This document shows positions 17,379 to 26,524 of a stretch of 37,367 bases of DNA, one piece after another. The notes beneath the pieces were generated by a model that was not told the origin of the DNA, searched no databases, and was given only the letters and a program-made list of their open reading frames with translations. The stretch comes from Vulcanimicrobiota bacterium (lineage in GTDB: Bacteria > Vulcanimicrobiota > Vulcanimicrobiia > Vulcanimicrobiales > Vulcanimicrobiaceae). A program made the translations under genes and the position numbers. The stretch is from contig DAHUXY010000089.1 of assembly GCA_027315505.1 (NCBI GenBank), positions 1 to 37,367 of the forward strand, in the 5' to 3' direction. The number at the start of each line of letters is the position of its first letter. The stretch's first letter is position 1.

Positions 17379-18207
17379 TCGCGGGCAACTCCGCGTTCGC
17401 GACACGACGTTCGACTGGGGTAGCCGAACCTACCTCATGGCGATCGTCAACGTCACGCCCGATTCGTTTTCGGGCGACGGGGTCGAGGACGCGCAACTCG
17501 CAGTCGCGAGCGCTGTCGCCCAATGGGAGCGCGGCGCGGATATCATCGACGTCGGCGGTGAATCCACGCGCCCCGGCCACGCTCTGCTGGACGTGGAAGA
17601 AGAACTCGCTCGCGTCGTTCCGGTGATCCGAGGCGTGCGTTCGGCGCTGCCGGGCGTCCCGATTTCGATCGACACCTACAAGCCGGCGGTGGCGAAGGCC
17701 GCGTTCGCCGCGGGTGCCGACATCATCAACTGCGTCTGGGGCGCGCCGGACGACATGCTGGCGGTTGCGGTGGAGTGCGCTATGCCGTTCGTCGCCATGC
17801 ACAATCAGCACGGTACGCATTACGACGCAGACGTGATGGACGACGTGCTGACGACGCTGCGCGATGCCGTGCAACGCGCCCGGTCGTGCGGCGTGCGGAT
17901 GATCCTCGATCCGGGCATCGGCTTCGGCAAGACGGCCGATCAAAACATCGCGGTCCTCGCTTCGTTGCGGCGGCTCACGCAGCTGGGCGTCCCGACGCTT
18001 CTGGGGACCTCGCGCAAATCGACGCTCGGCAGACTCACCGGGCGCGAGCCCGCCGAGCGCGTCTTCGGTACCGCCGCCACCCCCGCGCTCGCGATTGCCG
18101 CCGGCATCGATATCGTGCGGGTGCACGACGTTGCGGAAACGCGCGACGTCATCGCGGTGAGCGATGCGATCGAGCGCGGCTGGAGGCCGCCCGCGTGGAC
18201 CGCATAG
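17371..18207 (+). CDS. folP: Dihydropteroate synthase
   Basis: AIVNVTPDSFSGDG, ADIIDVGGESTRPGH, ISIDTYKPAVAKAAFAAGADIINCVWG, LDPGIGFGKTADQNIAVL, LLGTSRKSTLG, RVHDVAETRDVI. Confidence 0.96.
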   Translation: MSDRGQLRVRDTTFDWGSRTYLMAIVNVTPDSFSGDGVEDAQLAVASAVAQWERGADIIDVGGESTRPGHALLDVEEELARVVPVIRGVRSALPGVPISIDTYKPAVAKAAFAAGADIINCVWGAPDDMLAVAVECAMPFVAMHNQHGTHYDADVMDDVLTTLRDAVQRARSCGVRMILDPGIGFGKTADQNIAVLASLRRLTQLGVPTLLGTSRKSTLGRLTGREPAERVFGTAATPALAIAAGIDIVRVHDVAETRDVIAVSDAIERGWRPPAWTA

Positions 18208-18554
18208 CGCTGCGCGGCATGCGCGTGCACGGACGTCACGGAGCGAACCCGGGAGAGCGCGATCGCGAACAGCCCTTCGATATCGACGTGCTGCTCGAAC
18301 TCGATTTGCGCGCGGCCCAGGCCTCCGACCTTCTCGGGGATACCGTCGATTACGCCGGCTTGCACGGCCGGCTCGCCGGCATCGTCCGCACGCGCTCGTA
18401 CGCGCTGTTGGAGCGGCTCGCCGGCGAATTGCTGCACGCGGTCTTTGCCGATGCGCGCGTGCGGCGCGCGCAGATCACGATTGCGAAACCGGCGCTGCTC
18501 GACGGCGCGACGCCCTCGGTCACGCTCGAGCGCGACAATCCGCGTTGGCGCTAG
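18195..18554 (+). CDS. folB: Dihydroneopterin aldolase
   Basis: GTG start: DRIALRGMRVHGRHGANPGERDREQPFDIDVLLELDLRAAQASDLLGDTVDYAGLHGRLAGIVRTRSYALLERLAGEL; FolB GYHG-like motif and E-Q-FxxD. Confidence 0.88.
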   Translation: MDRIALRGMRVHGRHGANPGERDREQPFDIDVLLELDLRAAQASDLLGDTVDYAGLHGRLAGIVRTRSYALLERLAGELLHAVFADARVRRAQITIAKPALLDGATPSVTLERDNPRWR

Positions 18555-19015
18555 CGTACGTCGGAATCGGGTCCAATCTCGGCGACCCGGCGGCGCGCGT
18601 CCGCGATGCGATCGCGGCACTGGCGAGCATCGGCTCGGTGCGCGCGCGGTCCTCGCTCTATCGCAGCGTGCCGTGGGGGAGGACCGATCAGCCGGCCTTC
18701 ATCAACGCGGTCGTCCGGCTTGAGACCGGCCTTGCGCCCGCGGCGTTACTGGACGAACTCAAGGCGATCGAGGCGCGGCTCGGGCGCACGCCGGGCGAGC
18801 GGTGGGGCCCGCGGGTTATCGATCTGGATATTCTCACGTACGACGACGAACGCGTAGAATCGGCCGCGTTGCGCGTTCCGCACCCGCACCTGTACGAGCG
18901 GGCGTTCGTGCTCGTTCCGCTGGCTGAGATCGACGATGCTTACCGGCCGGCGCGTGACGCGCTGCAGGCTTCCTCGCTCGAAGGTGTTACGCGATACGCC
19001 GGCCCGGCGGAATGA
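18545..19015 (+). CDS. folK: 2-amino-4-hydroxy-6-hydroxymethyldihydropteridine diphosphokinase
   Basis: TTG start: LALAYVGIGSNLGDPAARVRDAIAAL...SVPWGRTDQPAFINAVVRLETGL...RWGPRVIDLDILTYDD...VPHPHLYERAFVLVPLAEI. Confidence 0.94.
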   Translation: MALAYVGIGSNLGDPAARVRDAIAALASIGSVRARSSLYRSVPWGRTDQPAFINAVVRLETGLAPAALLDELKAIEARLGRTPGERWGPRVIDLDILTYDDERVESAALRVPHPHLYERAFVLVPLAEIDDAYRPARDALQASSLEGVTRYAGPAE

Positions 19016-19096
19016 GGAGGCCGGCGGCGGTCGCTTGCCCGCTGCCTCAAGCCGCGGGGCGGGGCAGGCGGGGTCCGTAGCGAAACGAAGGCGGTC

Positions 19097-19522
19097 ATGT
19101 CCGACGAGCAGTACCCATCCGGCCTCGCTGAGCGCGTGCGCGTCTTAGCGCAGGCCTTTGTTGAGAGCGACCTCCTCCGCGTTCGGGTCGAGCGCAAGCA
19201 CGAGGCGATCGAACTCGCGCGCAATCACGTCCCGGCCGAACGGCTCCCGGAGCTTGCGCCGGAGCTCGAAGCCGCATCGGCTGCCGCGCCGCTCAAACTC
19301 GATATCGTGCGGGCGGACCTCGTTGGGATCTTTCATTTGGGCCGGCCGCAACCGTTCGAGGGCGAACGTCTCGAAGGCGACCGCGAACTTGCGTATATCG
19401 AAGCCCTTGGCATCCGCAACCCGGTGCGCAGCCGTGGTGCCGGTCGCGTTGCCGCCATCCGTGCGGCCGACGGCGACCCGGTGGAGTACGGCCAGCCGCT
19501 CTTCGAACTCGACCGAGGATAA
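19097..19522 (+). CDS. AccB/BCCP-like protein lacking the biotinylation lysine
   Basis: BCCP-like N-terminus ([26 protein letters not shown]) and biotinyl-like domain [16 protein letters not shown]...[48 protein letters not shown] position reads EALGI. Directly upstream of accC. Confidence 0.8.
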   Translation: MSDEQYPSGLAERVRVLAQAFVESDLLRVRVERKHEAIELARNHVPAERLPELAPELEAASAAAPLKLDIVRADLVGIFHLGRPQPFEGERLEGDRELAYIEALGIRNPVRSRGAGRVAAIRAADGDPVEYGQPLFELDRG

Positions 19523-19526
19523 ACCG

Positions 19527-20873
19527 ATTTTCAAAAAAGTATTGATCGCCAATCGCGGCGAGATCGCTCTCCGTATCAATCGCGCCTGCCAGGAACTCGG
19601 GGTGCGTACGGTTGCGGTATTCTCCGAAGCCGATCGGGGATCGCTGCACGTGCGGCAAGCCGACGAGGCATTCTGCGTCGGCCCGGGCCCCGTGGCCCGG
19701 TCGTATCTCAATATTCCCAACGTCATTTCGACGGCGCTGATCACCGGCTGCGACGCCGTTCATCCCGGCTACGGTTTCCTGGCCGAGAACGCTCGTTTCG
19801 CCGAGATCTGCGCCGATCACGGGCTCACGTTCATCGGTCCCAAGCCGAGCGTTATCGCCGCGATGGGCGATAAAGCGACGGCCAAACGCGTGATGCACGA
19901 CGCCGGCGTGGCGACTACGCCCGGCACCGATATCCTCGCTTCGATCGACGAAGCGCGCAAGGCGGCCAAGAAGATCGGCTACCCGGTGCTCCTCAAAGCC
20001 ACGGCCGGCGGCGGCGGCAAGGGGATGCGCACGGTCGAAAACGAGCACGACCTCGATCGGGCATTTTCGAGCGCGACGGCCGAGGCCGAAGCGAGTTTCA
20101 AAGACGGCCGGCTCTATATGGAAAAGCTCATCATCGATCCGCGCCACATCGAGGTTCAAGTGCTGGCCGATTCGTTCGGCAACGTGGTGCATCTGGGCGA
20201 ACGCGATTGTTCGGTGCAGAAGCCGTCGCACCAAAAACTCATCGAAGAGGCTCCGGCACCCAACCTTTCGCAGAAGGCGCGCAACGCGCTTCACGATATG
20301 GCGGTGCGCGCCTGCAAGCACGTCGGGTATAGCAATGCCGGCACGCTCGAATTCCTGGTGAGCGGCGATCAAGTCTTTTTCATGGAGATGAACACGCGCA
20401 TTCAAGTCGAGCATCCGGTTACGGAAATGGTCTACAGCATCGACTTGGTCAAAGAGCAGATTCGTATCGCGTCGGGCGAGACGCTGGGATACACGCAGCG
20501 CGACCTGGCGGCCCGCGGACACGCAATCGAGTGCCGTATCAACGCCGAGGATTCGTCTAATAACTTCGCGCCGCAGGCCGGGACCCTCGCGGACGTCGTA
20601 TTCCCCGGCGGCCCGGGGATCCGCGTGGATACGCACGTCTATGCAGGGGCGACCATTCCGCCCTACTACGATTCGATGCTCGCGAAAATCGTCGCGTTCG
20701 GCGAGACGCGCGACGCCGCGATCGCGCGTATGGAGCGGGCGTTGCGCGAAACGGTGGTCGACGGCGTGAACACCACCATCGGGCAGTGCCTGGAAATTTT
20801 GGCGCACCCGCGTTTTCGCGAGGGCCGTTACGATATCGGCTTCCTGCCCTCCCTGCTCAAGGCGCGGGTGTAG
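19527..20873 (+). CDS. accC: Acetyl-CoA carboxylase, biotin carboxylase subunit (apparent AUU start)
   Basis: [112 protein letters not shown]-like GAGG at 19515-19518. Confidence 0.95.
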   Translation: MFKKVLIANRGEIALRINRACQELGVRTVAVFSEADRGSLHVRQADEAFCVGPGPVARSYLNIPNVISTALITGCDAVHPGYGFLAENARFAEICADHGLTFIGPKPSVIAAMGDKATAKRVMHDAGVATTPGTDILASIDEARKAAKKIGYPVLLKATAGGGGKGMRTVENEHDLDRAFSSATAEAEASFKDGRLYMEKLIIDPRHIEVQVLADSFGNVVHLGERDCSVQKPSHQKLIEEAPAPNLSQKARNALHDMAVRACKHVGYSNAGTLEFLVSGDQVFFMEMNTRIQVEHPVTEMVYSIDLVKEQIRIASGETLGYTQRDLAARGHAIECRINAEDSSNNFAPQAGTLADVVFPGGPGIRVDTHVYAGATIPPYYDSMLAKIVAFGETRDAAIARMERALRETVVDGVNTTIGQCLEILAHPRFREGRYDIGFLPSLLKARV

Positions 20874-20875
20874 CC

Positions 20876-21277
20876 GTGGCGTCCCGGCGCATGGGGCGCG
20901 AACAAGCCCTGCAAGCACTCTACTCGATCGTCGTCGGGCATCGCGATGCCGCGGATGCCTTGAGCGAAGTTATCGGCGAAACGGCTCCGGCCGAGCATCG
21001 CGCATTCGTGCGGGATCTCGTCCTCGGCTCGCTCGACTATACGGGCGAAGCCGATAGCGCGTTCGCGCCGCTCATGGAGGGGTGGTCGCTCGAACGTTTG
21101 CCGACGATCGATCGTTTGCTGCTCGAGATGGGAACGTTCGAATTGCGCTGCCGCCCGCAGACCCCCGCTCCGGTCGTGATCAACGAAGCCGTCGAGCTGG
21201 CCAAGAAATTTTCCACCGAGGATTCCGGGCGCTTCGTCAACGGCGTGCTGAGTGCGGTTGCGAACGCGAAAGCCTAA
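20876..21277 (+). CDS. nusB: Transcription antitermination protein NusB
   Basis: ASRRMGREQALQALYSIVVGHRD...LERLPTIDRLLLEMGTFELRCRPQTPAPVVINEAVELAKKFSTEDSGRFVNGVLSAV. Confidence 0.94.
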   Translation: MASRRMGREQALQALYSIVVGHRDAADALSEVIGETAPAEHRAFVRDLVLGSLDYTGEADSAFAPLMEGWSLERLPTIDRLLLEMGTFELRCRPQTPAPVVINEAVELAKKFSTEDSGRFVNGVLSAVANAKA

Positions 21278-23381
21278 GGTGCGGCGCAGCTCCGTGTGGC
21301 GCACGGTTTGGATCGGCGCGCTGCTCGTGGTGCTCTTCGGTATCGGTACGGTCGCCGGCATCGTGGCGACCTACTCGCGCAAGTTGCCGGACATCAGCCG
21401 GATGGCCGATTACCAGCCGGCGCGCTCCACGCGAATCTTTGCGCGCGACGGTACGCTTATCGCCTCGGTGTATAAAGAAAACCGCGTTTGGGTGCCGATC
21501 GCGCGCATTCCTTTGGACGTGCAGCACGCCTTCATCGCAAACGAAGACCACAATTTCTACTATCACCACGGCGTCGATTTCGGGGGCATTGTGCGTGCCG
21601 CCATCGCCGACCTCACGCACCAGCAATTCCAAGGCGCGTCCACGATCACGCAGCAACTCGCTCGCAAGCTGTTCCTGAACGACGAGGTTTCGATCTCCCG
21701 CAAGATTCAGGAGGCGCTGCTGGCGATGGAGATCGAGCGCTATTACACCAAGGACGAGATTCTCGAGCGCTATCTCAACATCGTCTACCTCGGCTCCGGC
21801 GCATACGGCGTGGACGCCGCCGCCCACACGTACTTCGGGAAGAGCGTCGACAAACTCGATACGGCCCAGGCCGCGATGATCGCCGGCGTCGTGGCCGCGC
21901 CATCGGATTATTCGCCGTTCGTCAATCTCACGTTGGCGCGGGAACGGCAGCGCCACGTGCTCGACCGCATGGTCGCGAGCGGCTTTATCACGCAGGCGCA
22001 TGCCGACGCGTCGTACAACGCGCCGCTCGGCTTGGCCAAGCAGCGCGCCTCGGGGTTGCAGGGCTATCTCTATCCGTACTACACGACGTACGTGATCGCG
22101 CAACTCGATACGCTCTTCGGCAGCCAAGCGGTAGAAGAAGGCGGCTTACAAGTCGACACGGCGTTGGACCCGCGCATGGAGCGGATCGCGCAGGATGCCG
22201 TCACCTGGGGCCTCGGGCAGGCACGAGCCGAAGGCGTCAACGCGCACGAAGGTGCGTTGGTCGCGATCCGCCCGTCCACCGGCGAGATCCTCGCCATGAT
22301 CGGCGGCAAGGGCTTCTCGTTGAGCAATCAGTTCAATCGCGCCTGGCAGGCGCATCGCCAGCCCGGATCGTCGTTCAAAGCCTATCTCTACACCGCGGCG
22401 ATCGATTCCGGTATGCCGGCATCGACGCGCATCGACGATTCTCCGGTCGGCTATCCGATGGGCGACGGCACGACGTGGTATCCCAAAGACGACGACGGCC
22501 GCTTCATGGGTCCGGTGACCTTGGCGACCGCGCTCGCGCTCTCGCGGAACGTCGTCGCCGTCAAACTTGCGGACCGGATCGGCCTGGATAAGGTGATCGA
22601 ATACGCGCATAAAATGGGCGTGCGCGCGCGCTTGGACGCGAATCTCTCGCTCGCCTTGGGGTCGTCGGTGGTGACGGTGTTGGACCAAGCGAGCGGATAT
22701 CAGACGCTGGCCGACCAGGGCATTCACATCGACCCGACCGCGCTGCGCGTGGTGAAGGACTCGCTCGGCAACGTCGTCCTGGATAACCAGTATCCGCCGG
22801 CCGACGAAGTGGTGAGCGCGGGCACCGCCTACATCATGACCAAGATGCTCGAAGGCGTGATTACGCACGGCACCGGATATCCGAATGCCGTCATCGGCCG
22901 CCCGGCCGCCGGAAAAACCGGCACGACGTCGGACTTCCGCGACGCGTGGTTCGTCGGCTACACGCCGGATCTCGTGACGGCGGTGTGGGTCGGCAACGAT
23001 AATTATTCGCGCATGAACGAGTCGTACGGCGGCGATATTCCGGCCCGCATTTGGGCGCGATTCATGAAGCAGGCTCTGGCGAACGTGCCCAAACACCACT
23101 TCGTATTTCCGGCCGATCAGGTGGTGAAGGTTCCGGCATGCGAGAGCGGCGGGTTCCCGTACTATTTGATCGGCACGCAGCCGACGGGCGGCTGCGGCGA
23201 TGCCGCACCCGCGCCGGTGGCGACGCAATTTACGCCGGCGTTACCGCTCCCCGAGGCATCGGCGGCCGCGCCGCCGGCGAATTCGGTCGGTGACGGAGAG
23301 CACTACATTCCGCTGGATTCACCCTCGCCGGTGGCTCCCGCGCCCCATCTCGCCGCCTCGGCGAGCCCACCTCCGCGATGA
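21252..23381 (+). CDS. Class A penicillin-binding protein (PBP1A-type transglycosylase/transpeptidase)
   Basis: FIANEDHNFYYHHGVDFGGIVRAA...QGASTITQQLARKLFL (GT51), transpeptidase RQPGSSFKAYLYTAAID (SxxK), KTGTTSDFRDAWFVGYTPDLVTAVWVGND. Confidence 0.95.
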   Translation: MRLRTRKPKVRRSSVWRTVWIGALLVVLFGIGTVAGIVATYSRKLPDISRMADYQPARSTRIFARDGTLIASVYKENRVWVPIARIPLDVQHAFIANEDHNFYYHHGVDFGGIVRAAIADLTHQQFQGASTITQQLARKLFLNDEVSISRKIQEALLAMEIERYYTKDEILERYLNIVYLGSGAYGVDAAAHTYFGKSVDKLDTAQAAMIAGVVAAPSDYSPFVNLTLARERQRHVLDRMVASGFITQAHADASYNAPLGLAKQRASGLQGYLYPYYTTYVIAQLDTLFGSQAVEEGGLQVDTALDPRMERIAQDAVTWGLGQARAEGVNAHEGALVAIRPSTGEILAMIGGKGFSLSNQFNRAWQAHRQPGSSFKAYLYTAAIDSGMPASTRIDDSPVGYPMGDGTTWYPKDDDGRFMGPVTLATALALSRNVVAVKLADRIGLDKVIEYAHKMGVRARLDANLSLALGSSVVTVLDQASGYQTLADQGIHIDPTALRVVKDSLGNVVLDNQYPPADEVVSAGTAYIMTKMLEGVITHGTGYPNAVIGRPAAGKTGTTSDFRDAWFVGYTPDLVTAVWVGNDNYSRMNESYGGDIPARIWARFMKQALANVPKHHFVFPADQVVKVPACESGGFPYYLIGTQPTGGCGDAAPAPVATQFTPALPLPEASAAAPPANSVGDGEHYIPLDSPSPVAPAPHLAASASPPPR

Positions 23382-24646
23382 ATGGGAACGAACGCCGCAT
23401 CGTCGGCGTCAGCGATCTCGCGCGCTACATCAAACGCATGCTCTCCGAAAGCAAAGTGCTTGCGAACGTGCGCGTGCGCGGCGAACTCTCCGGCGTTACC
23501 GAACGCGGCGGCCGAGTCTACTTCGATTTGAAAGAGCAGCACGACGTGCTCAAGTGCGTCGTGTGGTCCGACGTTGCCGCCTCGTTGCCGCCCCTGCAAA
23601 ACGGCAGCGAGGCGATCGTCGACGGCGCCTTCGACACGTGGCCCGCTCGCAGCCAATACCAACTCTCGGTAACCGCGATAGAATTGGGCGGCGTCGGCCA
23701 CCTCTACGCGCTCGTGGAGGAGCTTCGCCGTAAGTTTCGGGTCGAGGGGCTGTTCGAAACGGCTCGTAAACGAACGATGCCGCCGTTCCCCCGCAGGGTC
23801 GCGCTGGTCTCGGCGCGCGGCAAAGGCGCGGAAGACTTTCTCACGACGATGGCGCGCCGCGCTCCGCACATCGAAATCGCCGTGGTTGAGACGCGCGTTC
23901 AGGGAGAGGGCGCGCAGATGGATATCGCGGAGGCGCTCGATGCCGCGTCGCGCCTGAATGTGGATGCGATCGTGCTCGCGCGCGGCGGCGGTTCGTACGA
24001 GGATCTCTTTCCGTTCAATTTGGAACCGGTGGTACGCGCCATCGTCCGGGCGAAGCTTCCGGTATTAACCGCGATCGGTCACACCGACGATCATCACTTA
24101 GCCGACGACGTGGCCGACCGGGTGGCCGAGACGCCTTCCAACGCGGCCAACTATTTCGGCGAGATCCGCGACCGTTGGCTGGCGCGCGTCGAGCGGCTCG
24201 ACCGCGCGTTGGACCAACGCGTACGCGACGCGTCGCGAGCGTCGGCCCAACGCTTCGACGTGACGCACGAAGCGTTGCTTCGCGCGGGCGCGCAGGTGGT
24301 CGCGTCGCGGGCGCAACGCGTGCTCGTTCTCGAGCGCAGATTGGACGCGCAGACGCCGTTGGCGCGCCTTGCGCAGCGAGCGCAGCGACTCTCCCGTAGC
24401 GTCGCTCGCCTCGATACCGCGGCGCGCGCCGGGTTGAACGAAGCCAAACGCAGGCTTGAAGTGCGCACCGCGCACCTGTTGGGACAGGATCCGCACGCGC
24501 CGCTCGCGCGCGGGTACGCGATGGTGTTTGCCGGCGACACGCTGCTGCGCGATGCTTCAACGGTGCGCGGCGGTGATGAGATTACCGCCAGGCTGGAACG
24601 CGGAACGCTGCTGGCACGTGTCGAAGGGACGCGCGAAGATGGCTGA
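23378..24646 (+). CDS. xseA: Exodeoxyribonuclease VII large subunit
   Basis: VSDLARYIKRMLSESKVLANVRVRGELSGVTERGGRVYFDLKEQHDVLKCVVW, LVSARGKGAEDFLTTMARRAPH, VLARGGGSYEDLFPFNLEPVVRAIVRAKLPVLTAIGHTDDHHLADDVADRVAETPSNAA. Confidence 0.95.
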   Translation: MNGNERRIVGVSDLARYIKRMLSESKVLANVRVRGELSGVTERGGRVYFDLKEQHDVLKCVVWSDVAASLPPLQNGSEAIVDGAFDTWPARSQYQLSVTAIELGGVGHLYALVEELRRKFRVEGLFETARKRTMPPFPRRVALVSARGKGAEDFLTTMARRAPHIEIAVVETRVQGEGAQMDIAEALDAASRLNVDAIVLARGGGSYEDLFPFNLEPVVRAIVRAKLPVLTAIGHTDDHHLADDVADRVAETPSNAANYFGEIRDRWLARVERLDRALDQRVRDASRASAQRFDVTHEALLRAGAQVVASRAQRVLVLERRLDAQTPLARLAQRAQRLSRSVARLDTAARAGLNEAKRRLEVRTAHLLGQDPHAPLARGYAMVFAGDTLLRDASTVRGGDEITARLERGTLLARVEGTREDG

Positions 24647-24854
24647 ACAACGACCCGGGGCTTTCGAAGAGAAGATGGCGCGCCTCGAAGCGATCGTGCG
24701 CGAACTCGAGGGCGGAAACGTCGATCTCGATCGCGCGGTGGCACTTTTCAAAGAGGGCAAAACGCTCGCGCGCGAGTGCGAGGGGCTCCTCAAAGTCGCT
24801 CAAGACCACGTCGAGCGGGCGATGGCTTCGGCCGACGAACGCTCGGAGCAGTAG
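24639..24854 (+). CDS. xseB: Exodeoxyribonuclease VII small subunit
   Basis: GAFEEKMARLEAIVRELEGGNVDLDRAVALFKEGKTLARECEGLLKVAQDHVE. Confidence 0.94.
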   Translation: MAEQRPGAFEEKMARLEAIVRELEGGNVDLDRAVALFKEGKTLARECEGLLKVAQDHVERAMASADERSEQ

Positions 24855-24867
24855 TCCCACGGCCTCG

Positions 24868-25644
24868 ATCCGGCTCGATATCGCCGTCGCGCAAGCGGCC
24901 GGCACGACCCGCTCGCAAGCGCGGGCGCTCATTATGGAGGGGCGCGTTACCGTCGACGGCGTCCCCGCGCACAAAGCCGGCCAAAACGTCAGCCCGTCGG
25001 CCACGATCGAGGTCGCGCAACCGCGCCGCTTCGTCAGCCGCGGCGGAGAAAAACTCGACCACGCACTCGCGGCCTTCGCTATCGACGTCGAGGGGACGAT
25101 CGCTTTGGATATCGGCGCTTCGACCGGCGGTTTTACCGATGCGTTACTCCAACGTGGCGCGGCGGGGGTGACGGCGGTTGACGTCGGATACGGGCAGCTC
25201 GATTGGCGCTTGCGCAACGACGCCCGCGTGCGCGTTCTCGAACGGACGAATTTTCGCCATCTGCCCGACGACGCGTTCCCGGGCGGGTTCGATACGATCG
25301 TCATCGACACGTCGTTTATTTCGCTGCGGACGATTGTGCGACGCGCGATCGCCTATCTGCGCGACGACGGCGCGATCGTCGCGCTGGTGAAGCCCCCGTT
25401 CGAGGCCGGCCGCGAACGCCTGGGGCCGGGCGGGGTGGTGCGCGACCCGCAGGTCCATCGCGAGGTCCTGCGCGAGGTTCGCGACGCCGTCGTCGAGCTG
25501 GGACTGATCCCCGTCGCCTTAGTGGCCTCGCCCCTGCTCGGGCCGGCGGGCAATCGCGAATTTTTGATGGAGATGCGCCGGACCGGTATTCCTATCGACG
25601 ACGCACGAATCGAGCGTACCGTCGGCGAAGGGGAGCAACCATGA
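24868..25644 (+). CDS. tlyA: TlyA-family rRNA methyltransferase (S4 + FtsJ-like); start codon apparently non-canonical
   Basis: In-frame IRLDIAVAQAAGTTRSQARALIMEGRVTVDG completes the S4 domain upstream of the first ATG (24934); RRFVSRGGEKLDHAL, LDIGASTGGFTDALLQRGAAGVTAVDVGYGQLDWRLRND, LVKPPFEAGRE. Confidence 0.88.
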   Translation: MRLDIAVAQAAGTTRSQARALIMEGRVTVDGVPAHKAGQNVSPSATIEVAQPRRFVSRGGEKLDHALAAFAIDVEGTIALDIGASTGGFTDALLQRGAAGVTAVDVGYGQLDWRLRNDARVRVLERTNFRHLPDDAFPGGFDTIVIDTSFISLRTIVRRAIAYLRDDGAIVALVKPPFEAGRERLGPGGVVRDPQVHREVLREVRDAVVELGLIPVALVASPLLGPAGNREFLMEMRRTGIPIDDARIERTVGEGEQP

Positions 25645-26513
25645 CAACGCTCGCCGTCGGCAAAAAACAGATCACCCTCTACGTCGACGTCTCTCGTGAG
25701 AACGCCCGGGCGATCGCGGCGCGGGTGGCCTCGAGCTTTCGCGGCCGCGGCTTTGCAATCGGGGTTTGGAAGGACCAGAACCGAGCGCTGGGCCTGGCGA
25801 CGCCGGACGCGCGCGCCGAGGATGCATCGCTCTTCATTACGGTCGGCGGCGACGGAACGCTGTTGCGTGCGGCTCGAGTGGCGACCGAACATCACGTCGC
25901 GCTTCTCGGGATCAATACCGGGCGATTGGGCTTTCTCACCGAGCTGGACGAAGACGACGACCGCATCGACCGCCTGCCGGAGTTCTTCGAACGCGGTTTG
26001 GTGGTGGACGAGCGGGCCGCGCTGCGGGCGACGTACGCCGGGCAGTCGTTCTTCGCGCTCAACGACGTGGTGGTGCGCAAAGGGGAAGTCTCGCGTACCG
26101 TCCCCTTCGGTGTGAGTCTGGATGGCGAGCATATTGCGGACATTCCGGCCGACGGCGTCTGCGTCGCAACGCCGACCGGCTCTACGGCGTACTTTCTGTC
26201 GGCGGGCGGCTCGATTATTTCACCGCGCGTCGACGGCTTCGGTATCGTCCCGCTGCTTCCGCACACGCTCTTCTCCCGGCCGCTCATCGTGCCGGCATCC
26301 TCGCGTATCGAAATCGGCTGCGATAGCGAGATCGCGCACGCGCACCTCGAGTGCGACGGAGATGTCCTTTCGGTCCTCGCGGCCGGCACCAGCGTCAGCG
26401 TGGAACGCCATCCCAACGCGGTGCGTTTCGCGCGCATCGAACCGCTGCGCTTCTTCGAACGGCTGGAAGAGAAGATGCGCTGGGGCGTTTCGATCAAAGC
26501 CGCCTCGCGGTAA
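25641..26513 (+). CDS. nadK: NAD kinase
   Basis: LFITVGGDGTLLRAARVATEHHVALLGINTGRLGFLTEL, ALNDVVVRKGEVSRTVPFGVSLDG, ADGVCVATPTGSTAYFLSAGGSIISP. Confidence 0.96.
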   Translation: MTTLAVGKKQITLYVDVSRENARAIAARVASSFRGRGFAIGVWKDQNRALGLATPDARAEDASLFITVGGDGTLLRAARVATEHHVALLGINTGRLGFLTELDEDDDRIDRLPEFFERGLVVDERAALRATYAGQSFFALNDVVVRKGEVSRTVPFGVSLDGEHIADIPADGVCVATPTGSTAYFLSAGGSIISPRVDGFGIVPLLPHTLFSRPLIVPASSRIEIGCDSEIAHAHLECDGDVLSVLAAGTSVSVERHPNAVRFARIEPLRFFERLEEKMRWGVSIKAASR

Positions 26514-26524
26514 AGAAGCGCGAT

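Noticed and set aside
19293-20918. 541-aa minus-strand ORF antisense to accC
   Set aside because: High-GC mirror ORF on the opposite strand of a strongly conserved gene; no family motif.
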